Source of the DNA: RYN-230 sp963770535
GTDB lineage: Bacteria; Actinomycetota; Actinomycetes; Streptosporangiales; Streptosporangiaceae
Direction of reading: 5' to 3'
Length of the DNA: 64,000 bases
Assembly (NCBI GenBank): GCA_963770535.1
Contig: CAVYPZ010000007.1
Span: 186,001-250,000, forward strand
The notes beneath the pieces are model-generated. The model was not told the origin of the DNA. It was given only the letters and a program-made list of their open reading frames with translations, and ran no database searches. Every line of letters starts with the position of its first letter. The first letter of the stretch is position 1. The position numbers and the translations under genes were made by a program. Shown here one piece after another: positions 32,637 to 41,099 of this stretch.

Positions 32637-34055
32637 ATGGGCACGATTTCGCCGGGGGTACTGTCCGAGGCCCACGAGATCCTCACGCCGGAGGAATGGC
32701 GGCAGCTGGGCCGGGAGCGGCGCAAGTCCGTGCCGAGATCCAGCCACGCTGAGTGGTCGCCGCCGCCGGGGCGGCCGGATCCCGTCGCCATCCTGGCGGA
32801 CCAGGCCAAGAGCCGGGTGCCTGACCTGGTGCCGGTCCGGCATGGCCGGATGGCCGCGTCCCCGTTCGCCTACTTCCGGGGTGCGGCCGCGCCGATGGCC
32901 TGGGACCTGGCTCACCTTCCCACCGCCGACATCCAGGTGCAGTGCTGCGGGGACGCGCACCTGCTGAACTTCGGCATGTTCGCGGCGCCGGACCGGCGGC
33001 TCGTCTTCGACGTGAACGACTTCGACGAGACGCTGCCCGCCTCCTTCGACTGGGACGTGAAGCGGCTCGCCGCCAGCGTGGCCGTCGCCGCCCGGGAAAA
33101 CGGGTTCGGCGTCCGGTCCGTCCGGGCCGCAGTCCGCCGGTGCGCGCACGCCTACCGCACCGAGATGGAGAACTTCGCCCGGATGCGGTTCCTGGACGTC
33201 TGGTACTCCCGGATCGACGTGGAACAGGTTTCCCAGCTCTTCGATGCGGTCCAGTCACGCAGGGCGATCCGGCGCCGCCACGAGGACATCCACCGGGCTT
33301 ACCGGCACACCAGCATCCAGGCCATGGAAAAGCTCTGCCACGTGGTGGACGGCCAGTACCGGATCAGGCCCGTCCCTCCGGTCGTGGTCCGCTTCGGGAT
33401 CGAGCAGGAACCGCAGATCGCCGACGAGCTCCGCAGTGCGATCCAGCAGTACCAGGAAACGCTGCAGGCCGACCGCCGCGAGGTACTCCGCCGCTACTAC
33501 TTCGGCGATTTCGCCCGCAAGGTGGTCGGCGTCGGCTCGGTCGGCACCGAGGCCTTCGTGTTCCTGCTCCTCGGGGACCGCCCGGACGAGCCGCTGTTCC
33601 TGCAGCTCAAGGAGGCCCAGGAATCGGTCCTGGCCCCGTTCGCCGGGCCGAGCGAGTACAAGCACCAGGGCGAGCGGGTGGTCCGGGGTGAGCGGCTGAT
33701 GCAGGCGGCCGCGGACCCGTTCCTGGGCTGGACCAGCGGGCTCCAGGTGGACGGCGACGAGCCCAAGCAGTACTACGTCCGGCAGCTGCGCGACATGAAG
33801 GGCGCGATGAACGTGCCGGCCATGGACCCGCCGCAGCTCACCTACTACGCGGGCCTGTGCGGCTGGGCGCTGGCCCGGGCGCACGCCCGGACCGGCCGGG
33901 CCACGATGATCTCCGGCTACCTGGGCTCCAGCGACCGGTTCGACCGGGCCATCGAGCAGTTCGGGGTGGCGTACTCAGAGCAGAACGAGCTGGACTACCA
34001 GCGGCTGCTGGACGCGATCGAGGCGAGACGGCTGCCCGCGATCGAGGGCATCTGA
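32637..34055 (+). CDS. DUF2252 family protein
   Basis: 472 residues from ATG 32637. It matches the DUF2252 family: RVPDLVPVRHGRMAASPFAYFRGAAAPMAWDLA near residue 65, then VQCCGDAHLLNFGMFAAPDRRLVFDVNDFDETLPASFDWDVKRLAASVAVAARENGF, in which GDxHxxNFG and DFDE resemble the catalytic loop of kinase-like aminoglycoside phosphotransferases. Further blocks include RKVVGVGSVGTEAFVFLLLG and QYYVRQLRDMKGA. The family is widespread in actinobacteria and functionally unassigned; the kinase-like residues are my reading. It has no operon partner apart from the convergent ligase. Confidence 0.88.
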   Translation: MGTISPGVLSEAHEILTPEEWRQLGRERRKSVPRSSHAEWSPPPGRPDPVAILADQAKSRVPDLVPVRHGRMAASPFAYFRGAAAPMAWDLAHLPTADIQVQCCGDAHLLNFGMFAAPDRRLVFDVNDFDETLPASFDWDVKRLAASVAVAARENGFGVRSVRAAVRRCAHAYRTEMENFARMRFLDVWYSRIDVEQVSQLFDAVQSRRAIRRRHEDIHRAYRHTSIQAMEKLCHVVDGQYRIRPVPPVVVRFGIEQEPQIADELRSAIQQYQETLQADRREVLRRYYFGDFARKVVGVGSVGTEAFVFLLLGDRPDEPLFLQLKEAQESVLAPFAGPSEYKHQGERVVRGERLMQAAADPFLGWTSGLQVDGDEPKQYYVRQLRDMKGAMNVPAMDPPQLTYYAGLCGWALARAHARTGRATMISGYLGSSDRFDRAIEQFGVAYSEQNELDYQRLLDAIEARRLPAIEGI

Positions 34056-34084
34056 GCGGTCCCGGCCTTCAGGGATGACCCGGC

Positions 34085-35899
34085 CTAGTCCCGGTCGCCC
34101 GAAAGCCGGCCCTCCCAGATCGCGCGGACCGCGTCGATCGTGTCAGCCTCGGCCGCCTGCTTGTCCGGGCGGTAGCGGAGGACACGGGCGAAGCGCAGGG
34201 CCACGCCGCCCGGATAACGAGGGCTGGCCTGCACGCCGTCGAAGGCGACCTCCACCACCATCTCCGGCCGGACCCGCAGCACGCCCCGGGCATCGCTGAG
34301 GTCGCCCCCCGGACGGCGGCCGGCCGGTTCAGCGATGTCCAGGAACCGCTCCGTCTGCCAGCGGAGCATCTCGTCGGTCAGCCCTTTGAACGTCTTCCCG
34401 AGCATGACAAAGCCCCCGGCCGGGTCCCGGGCTCCCAGGTGCAGGTTGGACAGCCAGCCCCGGCGGCGGCCATGACCCCATTCGGCGGCCAGCACCACCA
34501 GGTCCAGTGTGTGCCGTGGCTTGACCTTGATCCACTCACTGCCCCGCCGTCCAGCCGCGTACGGGCCGTCCAGGGATTTCACCACCACGCCCTCGTGCCC
34601 GCGGGCCACCGCGTCCGCGAAGAACGCCTCGGCCTCCGCCACGTCCGCGGTCACCAGGCGCGGTACGCGGAGGCCCGCCGGGAGAACCTCGGCCATCAGC
34701 GCGTGCCGGACAGTGGCCGGCTCGTCCACCAGATCCCTTCCGTCCAGGTGCAGGAGGTCGAAGAAGAAGGGTGTCAGCGGGACGTCCGGGCCCTCCTGGC
34801 CCGGTGCGGCCTGGGTGCCGGCCCGGCTCGCGGTGACCTGGAATGGCCGGGCCCGGCCCTCCGGATCCAGCGCGATCGCCTCGCCGTCCAGGACCAGGGC
34901 CTCGGCGGGGGAGGTGAGCACCGCCCGGGTGATCTCGGGCAGCCGGGCGGTGATGTCGTCCAGGGTCCGGGTGAACACGCGCACCGCCGGGCCCTGCCGG
35001 TGCACCTGGATCCGGATGCCGTCGATCTTCCATTCGGCCGCGGCCGGGGAGACCCGCTCGAAGGCCGCCGCCACGGACGGCGCGGAGGCGGCGAGCATCG
35101 GCCGCAGCGGCCGGCCCACCTGCAGGCGGAAGGCCCGGAGCACCGCGAGGGCGGCCGCCGCAGCAGCGCGGTCACCGGCCTCTGGCGCCGCCGCCTGGTC
35201 TGCGGCGGTCTGGTCTGCGCCTGCGGCGGCCTGGTCTGCGGTGGCCTGGCCCTCCGCCGCAGCCTGTTCCTGCCGGGCGGCACTCGCCGCCGCCAGGGCC
35301 GCCTGCGCCACCGCCGGCAGCGAGCCACCCAGCATGAGCGCCCGCCGCACCTCGCCAGAGTCCACCCCCGCGGCGCGCGCGACGGCCTCGGTCATCACGC
35401 CTTCGAGCGCGCCCTGGTGCAGTTCCCCGGCGAGCAACCGGGTCAGGAAGGACTGCTCGGCCGGGGTGGCCCGGGCGAACAGGGTCCCGAGCAGCCTCCG
35501 CCGCCCAGCCTGTGACCCGGATCCCGTAGTCGCCCCGATCGCGGCGAAGACGGAATCGGTCTCGGCCACGGTCAGCGGACGGGGGCCCGGGTCCGTCCCG
35601 GGCCCGCGGTCCGGTGCATCGCCGGGGCCCGCCCGCGGGTCAGCCGGATCGGTGGCGCCCCTTCCGGCAGCATCCGGGTCGCCCGCGGCCGGACGGAGCA
35701 GCCCGCCGAGGGCCGCGTAGCCGACCCCGATCTGCCGCTGGCGCAGTTCGCCGGAGAGAAACGCCACCGTCACCGGGATCTCATCCGGAGCCGCCCGGCG
35801 CAGCAGGCGGGCTATCTCGTCGATCTTGACCCGGCGACCGGATGCCAGCGATACCGCCTCTGACGTGCGCACCACATCGCTCAGTAGCACACCACGCAT
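34085..35899 (-). CDS. ligB: ATP-dependent DNA ligase, LigB type, with long low-complexity insertions
   Basis: 604 residues from ATG 35899; mycobacterial LigB is about 507. The N-terminal DNA-binding domain (DEIARLLRRAAPDEIPVTVAFLSGELRQRQIGVGYAAL) and the nucleotidyltransferase domain align. Catalytic Lys291 is in EWKIDGIRIQVH (KxDG), with DGEAIALDPEGR, FFFDLLHLDGRDL, GHEGVVVKSLDGPYAAGRRGSEWIKVKP as motifs III-V and the OB fold following (LDLVVLAAEWGHGRRRGWLSN). Two low-complexity segments not seen in homologues, about 71-108 (Asp/Pro/Gly/Arg) and 205-250 (Ala/Gln/Asp), account for the extra length. It joins DNA nicks with ATP as an accessory to the NAD-dependent ligase. Convergent with DUF2252. 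Confidence 0.9.
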   Translation of the reverse strand: MRGVLLSDVVRTSEAVSLASGRRVKIDEIARLLRRAAPDEIPVTVAFLSGELRQRQIGVGYAALGGLLRPAAGDPDAAGRGATDPADPRAGPGDAPDRGPGTDPGPRPLTVAETDSVFAAIGATTGSGSQAGRRRLLGTLFARATPAEQSFLTRLLAGELHQGALEGVMTEAVARAAGVDSGEVRRALMLGGSLPAVAQAALAAASAARQEQAAAEGQATADQAAAGADQTAADQAAAPEAGDRAAAAAALAVLRAFRLQVGRPLRPMLAASAPSVAAAFERVSPAAAEWKIDGIRIQVHRQGPAVRVFTRTLDDITARLPEITRAVLTSPAEALVLDGEAIALDPEGRARPFQVTASRAGTQAAPGQEGPDVPLTPFFFDLLHLDGRDLVDEPATVRHALMAEVLPAGLRVPRLVTADVAEAEAFFADAVARGHEGVVVKSLDGPYAAGRRGSEWIKVKPRHTLDLVVLAAEWGHGRRRGWLSNLHLGARDPAGGFVMLGKTFKGLTDEMLRWQTERFLDIAEPAGRRPGGDLSDARGVLRVRPEMVVEVAFDGVQASPRYPGGVALRFARVLRYRPDKQAAEADTIDAVRAIWEGRLSGDRD

Positions 35900-35983
35900 T
35901 GTGCCCGACGCCCCCGACAGCCCCCAGCCCGGGAAACCCCCAACGATGAGCAGGTATTGGCCCTGATTTGTTACGAATGCGGC

Positions 35984-36012
35984 TTGACCGGCATTGCTAC
36001 CAAGCGGTAACT
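35984..36012 (+). promoter_or_regulatory. Possible promoter of the DUF6230 cassette
   Basis: TTGACC (35984-35989) and GTAACT (36007-36012) are separated by 17 bases. A short TACC..GGTA inverted repeat (TACCAAGCGGTA) overlaps the -10 side. The weak -10 makes this tentative. Confidence 0.3.
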
Positions 36013-36133
36013 TCCATCAAATCGTTCCGCTGTGGCATATCTCACCCGCTGCAGTTCGCGACCCCGACAACGGTGCCGGTACGCAGACCCCCCGCAGTGT
36101 CTGGCACCACGGACACCAGTGCCAGGAGCCGCC

Positions 36134-36748
36134 ATGCCCCCCTCTACTAGCACGTCTGCGGACCCCGCCGAACCGGCCGCCCAGGGCCGGGTGCGCTGGC
36201 GACGGTTCGCCATCTTGTTCATCCCGGCCATGGCGGCAGCGGCCGTCCTGGTCGCATTGACGACTGAAGGTGTCCTCGCGGCCTCCATCTCCGTGTCCGG
36301 CAGCGCATTCGAGGTCAGCTCCAGCCAGCTGAAAGGCACCGGCTTCGAGCAGTTCGGCGGCGTGGTCACGGACAGCAAGGGAGGCCAGCACCCAGTCGCC
36401 ATTTCGGCTATCAAATCCGCCTCCCTTGCGAACCTGTGCCAGAGCGTCAGCGTCGGCCCGATCACATTGCGGATCACCGCTGGCGGCGGGGGGACGCCTG
36501 CGACGGCGAGCAACCTCATCGTCGATTCCGACAACCTGTCCGGTGACGCCACGTTCAACAACATCGTCATCGGCCAGGACGCGGGCACGCTGAACGAGGA
36601 TCCGGGGGTTACCGGGCCCTCGGGCGGCTTCGGTCAGCAGGCCGACTCGGTCACCATCGACAACCTCCACCAGAACACCTGGCTGACCACGGCCGGCTCG
36701 TTCACCCTGCCCGGCTTCGACCTCACCTTCGGAAACGCCTGCTACTAG
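36134..36748 (+). CDS. DUF6230 family secreted/anchored protein
   Basis: 204 residues from ATG 36134, with AGGAG five bases upstream. A short Arg/Trp-rich cytoplasmic tail (VRWRRFAILFIPAMAAAAVLVALTTEGVLA) is an anchor or signal segment, followed by a beta-rich domain with small, polar and glycine residues (ASISVSGSAFEVSSSQLKGTGFEQFGGVV). These small exported proteins are common in Streptomyces-like genomes, often beside a DUF6114 gene and sometimes annotated as cholesterol esterase without evidence. No catalytic triad is visible. Likely a cell-surface protein. Confidence 0.8.
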   Translation: MPPSTSTSADPAEPAAQGRVRWRRFAILFIPAMAAAAVLVALTTEGVLAASISVSGSAFEVSSSQLKGTGFEQFGGVVTDSKGGQHPVAISAIKSASLANLCQSVSVGPITLRITAGGGGTPATASNLIVDSDNLSGDATFNNIVIGQDAGTLNEDPGVTGPSGGFGQQADSVTIDNLHQNTWLTTAGSFTLPGFDLTFGNACY

Positions 36749-37476
36749 TGGAAACCCCCGAAGACGGCACGGGCTCCGCCGGGTCCAGCCCGGCGGAGCC
36801 CCGGCCCGACCAACCCCACCCCGGCGAGGACCTGACCGGGCAGCCCGCGGCCGAGGACACCGCTGTCTTCCCGCCCGGGCCCGGCGGTGACCGGCCGCCC
36901 GGTCGCAGTACCCCGGAGGCGCAGGCCCGGGCGGTTACCGCCTGGCAGGCGTTCCGGGCCTGGCGCCGCAGCCGCCCGTTCTGGGGCGGGCTGCTGCTGG
37001 TGCTGGCCGGCGTGGAACTGCTCGCGATCCCGCTGCTGAGCGTGCTGGCCCACGGATCGGTCAAGGTCGTCATCTACATCGGCATCGGCGGCGTGTTCGG
37101 CGTGCTCATCGGCGGCCTGCTGGTGGCCTGCGGACTGCTGATCTGGTTCCACCCGGTGCAGCGGGTCTTCTACGCGATCGCCGGCGTCTTGCTGGCCGTC
37201 GCGTCCTTCGTCGCCACTAACCTGGGCGGCTTCTTCCTGGGCATGCTGCTCGGAGTGACCGGCGCCTCGCTCAGTTTCGGCTGGACCCCGGGGCCTGGCC
37301 GGCTGGCCGGGCAGCACCGGCCGCGGCCGCGGCGGCCGGAGGCCCCGTCCGAAGGCCTGGACCTCGTGCTGGACACCGGGCCTGCCCCGGAACGTGCCGC
37401 CGGGCGTGCCGGTCAGCCGCCGCAGGAGGGAGCGGGCGCGCCAGGGGCAGACCACGAAGCGCGGTGGGCACCGTGA
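36748..37476 (+). CDS. DUF6114 family membrane protein
   Basis: 242 residues from GTG 36748, which overlaps the last base of the DUF6230 stop (TAGTG), so the two are translationally coupled. After about 70 residues of Pro/Gly/Asp-rich cytoplasmic sequence come roughly four membrane segments: FWGGLLLVLAGVELLAIPLLSVL, VVIYIGIGGVFGVLIGGLLVACGLLIWF, VFYAIAGVLLAVASFVATNLGGFFLGMLLGVTGASLSFGW. The C-terminal tail is low-complexity. DUF6114 accompanies DUF6230 in many actinobacteria; no biochemical role is known. Its end overlaps the following gene. Confidence 0.8.
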   Translation: METPEDGTGSAGSSPAEPRPDQPHPGEDLTGQPAAEDTAVFPPGPGGDRPPGRSTPEAQARAVTAWQAFRAWRRSRPFWGGLLLVLAGVELLAIPLLSVLAHGSVKVVIYIGIGGVFGVLIGGLLVACGLLIWFHPVQRVFYAIAGVLLAVASFVATNLGGFFLGMLLGVTGASLSFGWTPGPGRLAGQHRPRPRRPEAPSEGLDLVLDTGPAPERAAGRAGQPPQEGAGAPGADHEARWAP

Positions 37477-38234
37477 GGATCCGGGTCACCCTCGCGATCA
37501 CGCTGCTCGCCCTGGCAGGCCTGATACTGCCCAGCCAGGCGGCCAGCGCGGCGCAGCCGGCGGCCGCCGGCCAACCCGGCTGCGTCATCCCGGTGCCGAT
37601 CCTGTGCCCGTCACCCAGCCCGAGTCCCGTCGCCAGCAGCAGCCCGTCCCCGAGTCCTTCCCCGGACCCGGCGGGATCAGCCAGCCCGGCGCCGTCGGCC
37701 AGTGCGTCGCCCACCGGCAGCCCCACGGCGGCCCCGTCCCCCAGCCCGAATTCGTCCCCTAAGGGCGCGAAGGCATCCTCGGTGAAGGCCTCGGCCGCTG
37801 GAGGGCTGGAGGTCAGCGGGGCCCAGTTCACCCTGGTCACCGGCTCGGCGCTGCTGCTCGGCGCGTCCTACCAGGGAGTGGCGCAGATCCCCGCGGCCGG
37901 CGGCCAGACCGTGCCCATGATGGAGTTCACCATGAACTCGCTGACCCTCGACGGCGCGCCCACGCTGACCGTCACCGAGGGCGGGGTCTCGTCAGTCACG
38001 AGCGGCTCATCCATGCAGTTCACCGGCAACGTGGTGCTGTACGCCACCCAGCTGTCTGGTTCCCTGCTGGGTATCCCGGTGACGATCACCCCCAGCAGCC
38101 CGCTGGCCACCATCCTGAAGCTGCTCAACTCAGTCACCCCGCTGGTCCCGCTCAAGCTCACCAGCGTGACCACCAACCAGCCCTACATCTCCTCGACCTC
38201 GCTGCAGATTCCCGGGCTCCAGGTCGCCTCGTAG
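37473..38234 (+). CDS. Secreted hypothetical protein of the DUF6230/DUF6114 cassette
   Basis: About 253 residues from GTG 37473, overlapping the DUF6114 stop (GTGA); a GTG at 37464 is possible too. A signal peptide is clear (VRIRVTLAITLLALAGLILPSQAASAAQ), then a short Cys-containing segment (GCVIPVPILCPSP) and a long Ser/Pro/Ala linker, as in wall-spanning proteins. The C-terminal domain is beta-rich and hydrophobic (AQFTLVTGSALLLGASYQGVAQIPAAGG, PMMEFTMNSLTLDGAPTLTVTEGGV). It is not recognisable as an enzyme. The three genes look like one operon for a membrane and surface complex. Confidence 0.75.
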   Translation: MRIRVTLAITLLALAGLILPSQAASAAQPAAAGQPGCVIPVPILCPSPSPSPVASSSPSPSPSPDPAGSASPAPSASASPTGSPTAAPSPSPNSSPKGAKASSVKASAAGGLEVSGAQFTLVTGSALLLGASYQGVAQIPAAGGQTVPMMEFTMNSLTLDGAPTLTVTEGGVSSVTSGSSMQFTGNVVLYATQLSGSLLGIPVTITPSSPLATILKLLNSVTPLVPLKLTSVTTNQPYISSTSLQIPGLQVAS

Positions 38235-38286
38235 GTCCCCAGGCCGCCACCGCGGCCGGGCAGCCGCGGGACGAGGCTGGCGCAAA

Positions 38287-38321
38287 GCAGCGGGTGACCA
38301 GCCTCGCTGGTCACCCGCTGC
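38287..38321. terminator. Strong bidirectional hairpin terminator
   Basis: GCAGCGGGTGACCAGC and GCTGGTCACCCGCTGC form a perfect 16-bp stem with a CTC loop, 52 bases beyond the cassette stop and 16 bases before the stop of the convergent DUF5324-like gene. There is no T-tract, but stem strength and position fit a shared terminator. Confidence 0.75.
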
Positions 38322-38337
38322 CGGCGACGGACTCAGG

Positions 38338-38868
38338 TCAGGGTGTCCTGACCTGCCCGTTCACGTCCGCATGAGCGTCGGTCATCTCCTGGGGGTCCGC
38401 CGGGGTGGACGGCGGCATGGGTGGCGGCGTCCCTGGACCCGGGGCCGCCGTGTCCATGACGTTCTGCTTGCTGCGCAGTATCTGCGCGGCGGCGGCGCAG
38501 CCCGCGCCCAGCACCACGATCCCGGCCGCGATGAACGGCCAGCGCCGGCGCCGCTGAGCCTTCGGCGGATCCAGCCGCCGGGCGGCGGTCACCATGGCCG
38601 CCGACACGCGCGGGGCGAGCCGCTCCTGAACGGCGACGCCGGTGGCCTCGACCCGCGGTGCCGCCCAGGCCCGGGCCTCGAGCAGGCTGCGGGCCGCTGT
38701 CTCCTGGGCACTCTTCGCCAGCGGCGCCACCTGCGTTGTGGCCTGCCGGGCGCGTCCCTGGGCGCGCACGGCCCCGGCTTTGGCCTGGTAGGCGCGGCTC
38801 TTGAGCTGCGCCGTCCCGGCCTGCGCCCGGGACTTTACGTCCTGACTGCTACTTCTTGAAAACACCAT
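38338..38868 (-). CDS. DUF5324-like membrane-anchored protein
   Basis: 176 residues from ATG 38868, with GGAGG three bases upstream (an open extension to 38931 lacks a start). The N-terminal 110 residues are long Ala/Arg/Gln-rich amphipathic helices (TAQLKSRAYQAKAGAVRAQGRARQATTQVAPLAKSAQE), then WPFIAAGIVVLGAGCAAAAQIL is a single membrane segment and a Pro-rich tail follows. The gene is divergent from the isomerase gene, exactly where Streptomyces genomes carry a DUF5324 gene, so synteny supports the call. Function unknown. Confidence 0.65.
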   Translation of the reverse strand: MVFSRSSSQDVKSRAQAGTAQLKSRAYQAKAGAVRAQGRARQATTQVAPLAKSAQETAARSLLEARAWAAPRVEATGVAVQERLAPRVSAAMVTAARRLDPPKAQRRRRWPFIAAGIVVLGAGCAAAAQILRSKQNVMDTAAPGPGTPPPMPPSTPADPQEMTDAHADVNGQVRTP

Positions 38869-39131
38869 TAACCTCCGAACGTCCCCGGACAGCTCCCCCG
38901 CCCACTCACTTCCCTGGGCGGCAGCGCTCAACCCTGCCTTCCCAATGTGCCCGGCCTAAACCGTCCTGAAGCAAAGCCGTTCCGGGCGTTCCGGGCCGCC
39001 AGCCTGATTCGCAGCGTCGCCGGGAGCGCCGTAAGGTCGGGGGTGGATGACCCGGCGGCAAAAGCCGTCCGGCAGGAAGCGTCCGGCCTGAAACGGCTAA
39101 TGACCGGGCGTGCCGTGCAAGGATTCCAGTT

Positions 39132-39671
39132 ATGACAAACTCGCTGACCGCGACTCTGCGGACGAATCAGGGAACGATAGTGGTCCGGCTTTTCCCTGAT
39201 CAGGCCCCGAAGACGGTGCGCAACTTCGTCGAGCTCGCTGAGGGATCCCGGGACTGGACCGACCCCCGGACCAGGAAGCCCAGCCGGGCCAGCCTCTACA
39301 ACGGGACGATCTTCCACCGGGTGATCCCGGACTTCATGATCCAGGGCGGGGACCCGCTCGGTACCGGGACCGGTGGCCCCGGGTACCAGTTCGGGGACGA
39401 GTTCCACCCCGACCTCTCGTTCAACCGCCCGTACCTGCTGGCCATGGCCAACGCGGGCCCCGGGACGAACGGCTCGCAGTTCTTCATCACCACCGTGCCT
39501 ACCCCGTGGCTGACCGGCAAGCACACCATTTTCGGCGAGGTCATCGAGGGCAGCGACGTCGTGGACGCCATCAGCCACGCGGAGCGTGACCGCAGGGACC
39601 GCCCGGCGAAGGACGTGGTACTGGAGGCGGTCGAGATCAGCGGCGCTGATGCACCGGGATCCGCGGGCTGA
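39132..39671 (+). CDS. Cyclophilin-type peptidyl-prolyl cis-trans isomerase
   Basis: 179 residues from ATG 39132. A cyclophilin core is evident: LFPDQAPKTVRNFVELAEG, IFHRVIPDFMIQGGDPLGTGTGGPGYQFGDEF (catalytic Arg in FHRVI and the FMIQGGDP motif), AMANAGPGTNGSQFFIT (the proline pocket), and FGEVIEGSDVVDAI. No signal peptide, so it is cytoplasmic. It catalyses prolyl isomerisation during folding. In Streptomyces and mycobacteria the PpiA gene lies at this position by crgA and pknB, as here, just upstream of the rhomboid gene. Confidence 0.92.
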   Translation: MTNSLTATLRTNQGTIVVRLFPDQAPKTVRNFVELAEGSRDWTDPRTRKPSRASLYNGTIFHRVIPDFMIQGGDPLGTGTGGPGYQFGDEFHPDLSFNRPYLLAMANAGPGTNGSQFFITTVPTPWLTGKHTIFGEVIEGSDVVDAISHAERDRRDRPAKDVVLEAVEISGADAPGSAG

Positions 39672-39691
39672 ACAGATCCGCAGGCTGAACA

Positions 39692-40594
39692 GTGGACGAG
39701 CTTCCGGCGCCCGGCCCCGAGGCGCCCGCACCGGTACCTACCTGTTTCCGGCATCCGGACCGGGAGACCTACCTCTCCTGCAGCCGGTGCGGGCGTCCGG
39801 CCTGCCCTGACTGCCTGCGGGCCGCACCAGTCGGCCAGCACTGCGTTGACTGCATCCGGGAAAGTAACCGCGGTGTCCGGCAGCCCACGGCGGTGTTCGG
39901 CGGCCGGGTGACCTCGGGGGCGGCGGTCACCTGGGTGCTCGTCAGCCTCAACGTCCTGTGTTACCTGGTGGAGTGGGTCTACCCGCGGATCGTCAACTAC
40001 TACGACATGATCGGCGCGGCTTACGATCCCACCATCCATCAGACCGTGGGCGTGGCCCACGACCAGTGGTACCGGCTGATCACGTCAGCCTTCCTGCACG
40101 AGCCGGGGCTGGGGGGGTTCGGCCCCGCGCACATCATCTTCAACATGTGGGCGCTGATCCTGGTCGGCCCGGCTCTGGAACGGATGCTGGGGCATCTGCG
40201 GTTCCTGGCGGTCTACCTGCTCAGTGCGCTCGGCGGCTCGGCGGCGTACTTCTTCTTCGCCCCGCCGAATCAGTCTGCGCTGGGCGCCTCCGGCGCCATC
40301 TTCGGCTTGTTCGGGGCCTGGTTCGTCCTCTCCAGGAGACTGCAGCTCGACAGCCGGCCCATCGTGTTCCTGATCGTTCTCAACCTGGCGATCAGCTTCG
40401 CGGTGCCGTCCATCGCCTGGCAGGACCACGTGGGTGGCCTGATCACGGGCGCCGCGCTCACCGCGGCCTACGCCTACGCGCCCCGTAAGCACCGGACCCT
40501 GATCCAGGCGGCCGCCACCCTGGCCGTGCTGGCCATCCTGGTTGCCGCGGTGATGACCCGTAACAGCCAGCTCGTGGCCTCAGGCTTCCGCTAA
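39692..40594 (+). CDS. Rhomboid-family intramembrane protease with N-terminal zinc-binding domain
   Basis: 300 residues from GTG 39692. The N-terminus holds a B-box-like zinc motif (CFRHPDRETYLSCSRCGRPACPDCL, then HCVDC). Six or seven membrane helices follow; the catalytic Ser lies in ALGASGAIFGLFGAW and the catalytic His in AWQDHVGGLITG. The HIIFNMWALILVGPALERMLG segment carries the conserved His/Asn of the L1 and TM2 region. It cleaves membrane proteins within or near the bilayer. It is the conserved neighbour of the PPIase and crgA in this locus; the substrate in this species is unknown. Confidence 0.93.
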   Translation: MDELPAPGPEAPAPVPTCFRHPDRETYLSCSRCGRPACPDCLRAAPVGQHCVDCIRESNRGVRQPTAVFGGRVTSGAAVTWVLVSLNVLCYLVEWVYPRIVNYYDMIGAAYDPTIHQTVGVAHDQWYRLITSAFLHEPGLGGFGPAHIIFNMWALILVGPALERMLGHLRFLAVYLLSALGGSAAYFFFAPPNQSALGASGAIFGLFGAWFVLSRRLQLDSRPIVFLIVLNLAISFAVPSIAWQDHVGGLITGAALTAAYAYAPRKHRTLIQAAATLAVLAILVAAVMTRNSQLVASGFR

Positions 40595-40637
40595 AGCGCG
40601 GGATTGCAGGCTTCGTTCCCCGCGCTGCCCTGCTAGC

Positions 40638-40797
40638 CCCGGGGGGGCGACCCCCCGGAACCCCCCGGTTCGCCGGCTCGGCGAGGACACGCCTGCGGCG
40701 TGCCTCCCCTCACTCTGTTGGCCCGGGGGGGCGACCCCCCGGAACCCCCCGGTTCGCCGGTTCGGCGAGGACACGCCTGCGGCGTGCCTCCCCTCAC
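40638..40797. repeat. 76-bp direct repeat, two copies, terminator-like
   Basis: Two copies (40638-40713 and 40722-40797, period 84 bases) differ at one position. Each contains a GGGGGG CGA CCCCCC hairpin and an ACGCC TGC GGCGT hairpin. The array lies between the convergent ends of the rhomboid and crgA genes, so it probably terminates transcription from both sides. Confidence 0.75.
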
Positions 40798-40801
40798 CGG
40801 C

Positions 40802-41050
40802 TCAGCGCCACTTGGTGGACAGCACGACGCCCGCGATGATGAAGGCGAAACCGACGACCAGGTTCCAGTCGGCCAGGGCCCCGATCGGCAGGCTGCCCTG
40901 GGTCACGTAGAACACCGCGATCCAGGCCAGCCCGATCAGCAGGCAGGCCAGCATGGCCGGTACCAGCCAGGGGGGGCTGGCCTTCTTCGACGCCGATCGC
41001 TTCGGCGGCGGTGTGTACACCGCCTTGGATCTCACGCGGGACTTCGGCAC
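40802..41050 (-). CDS. crgA: Cell-division protein CrgA
   Basis: 82 residues from ATG 41050. The sequence MPKSRVRSKAVYTPPPKRSASKKASPPWLVPAMLACLLIGLAWIAVFYVT is the canonical CrgA N-terminus and first membrane segment; GFAFIIAGVVLSTKW is the second. CrgA is a small actinobacterial divisome protein that binds FtsZ, FtsQ and penicillin-binding proteins and restrains Z-ring assembly in sporulating species. It is downstream of pknB, the usual place. Length and motif match Streptomyces CrgA (84 aa). Confidence 0.95.
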   Translation of the reverse strand: MPKSRVRSKAVYTPPPKRSASKKASPPWLVPAMLACLLIGLAWIAVFYVTQGSLPIGALADWNLVVGFAFIIAGVVLSTKWR

Positions 41051-41099
41051 GGTCGTCTCCTGGTCAGTAGCTCTGCCGAGTGTAACGCCGGGGCATCAC

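Noticed and set aside
40638..40797. CRISPR-like repeat
   Set aside because: Only two copies with an 8-base spacer and internal hairpins; this is a terminator-type duplication.
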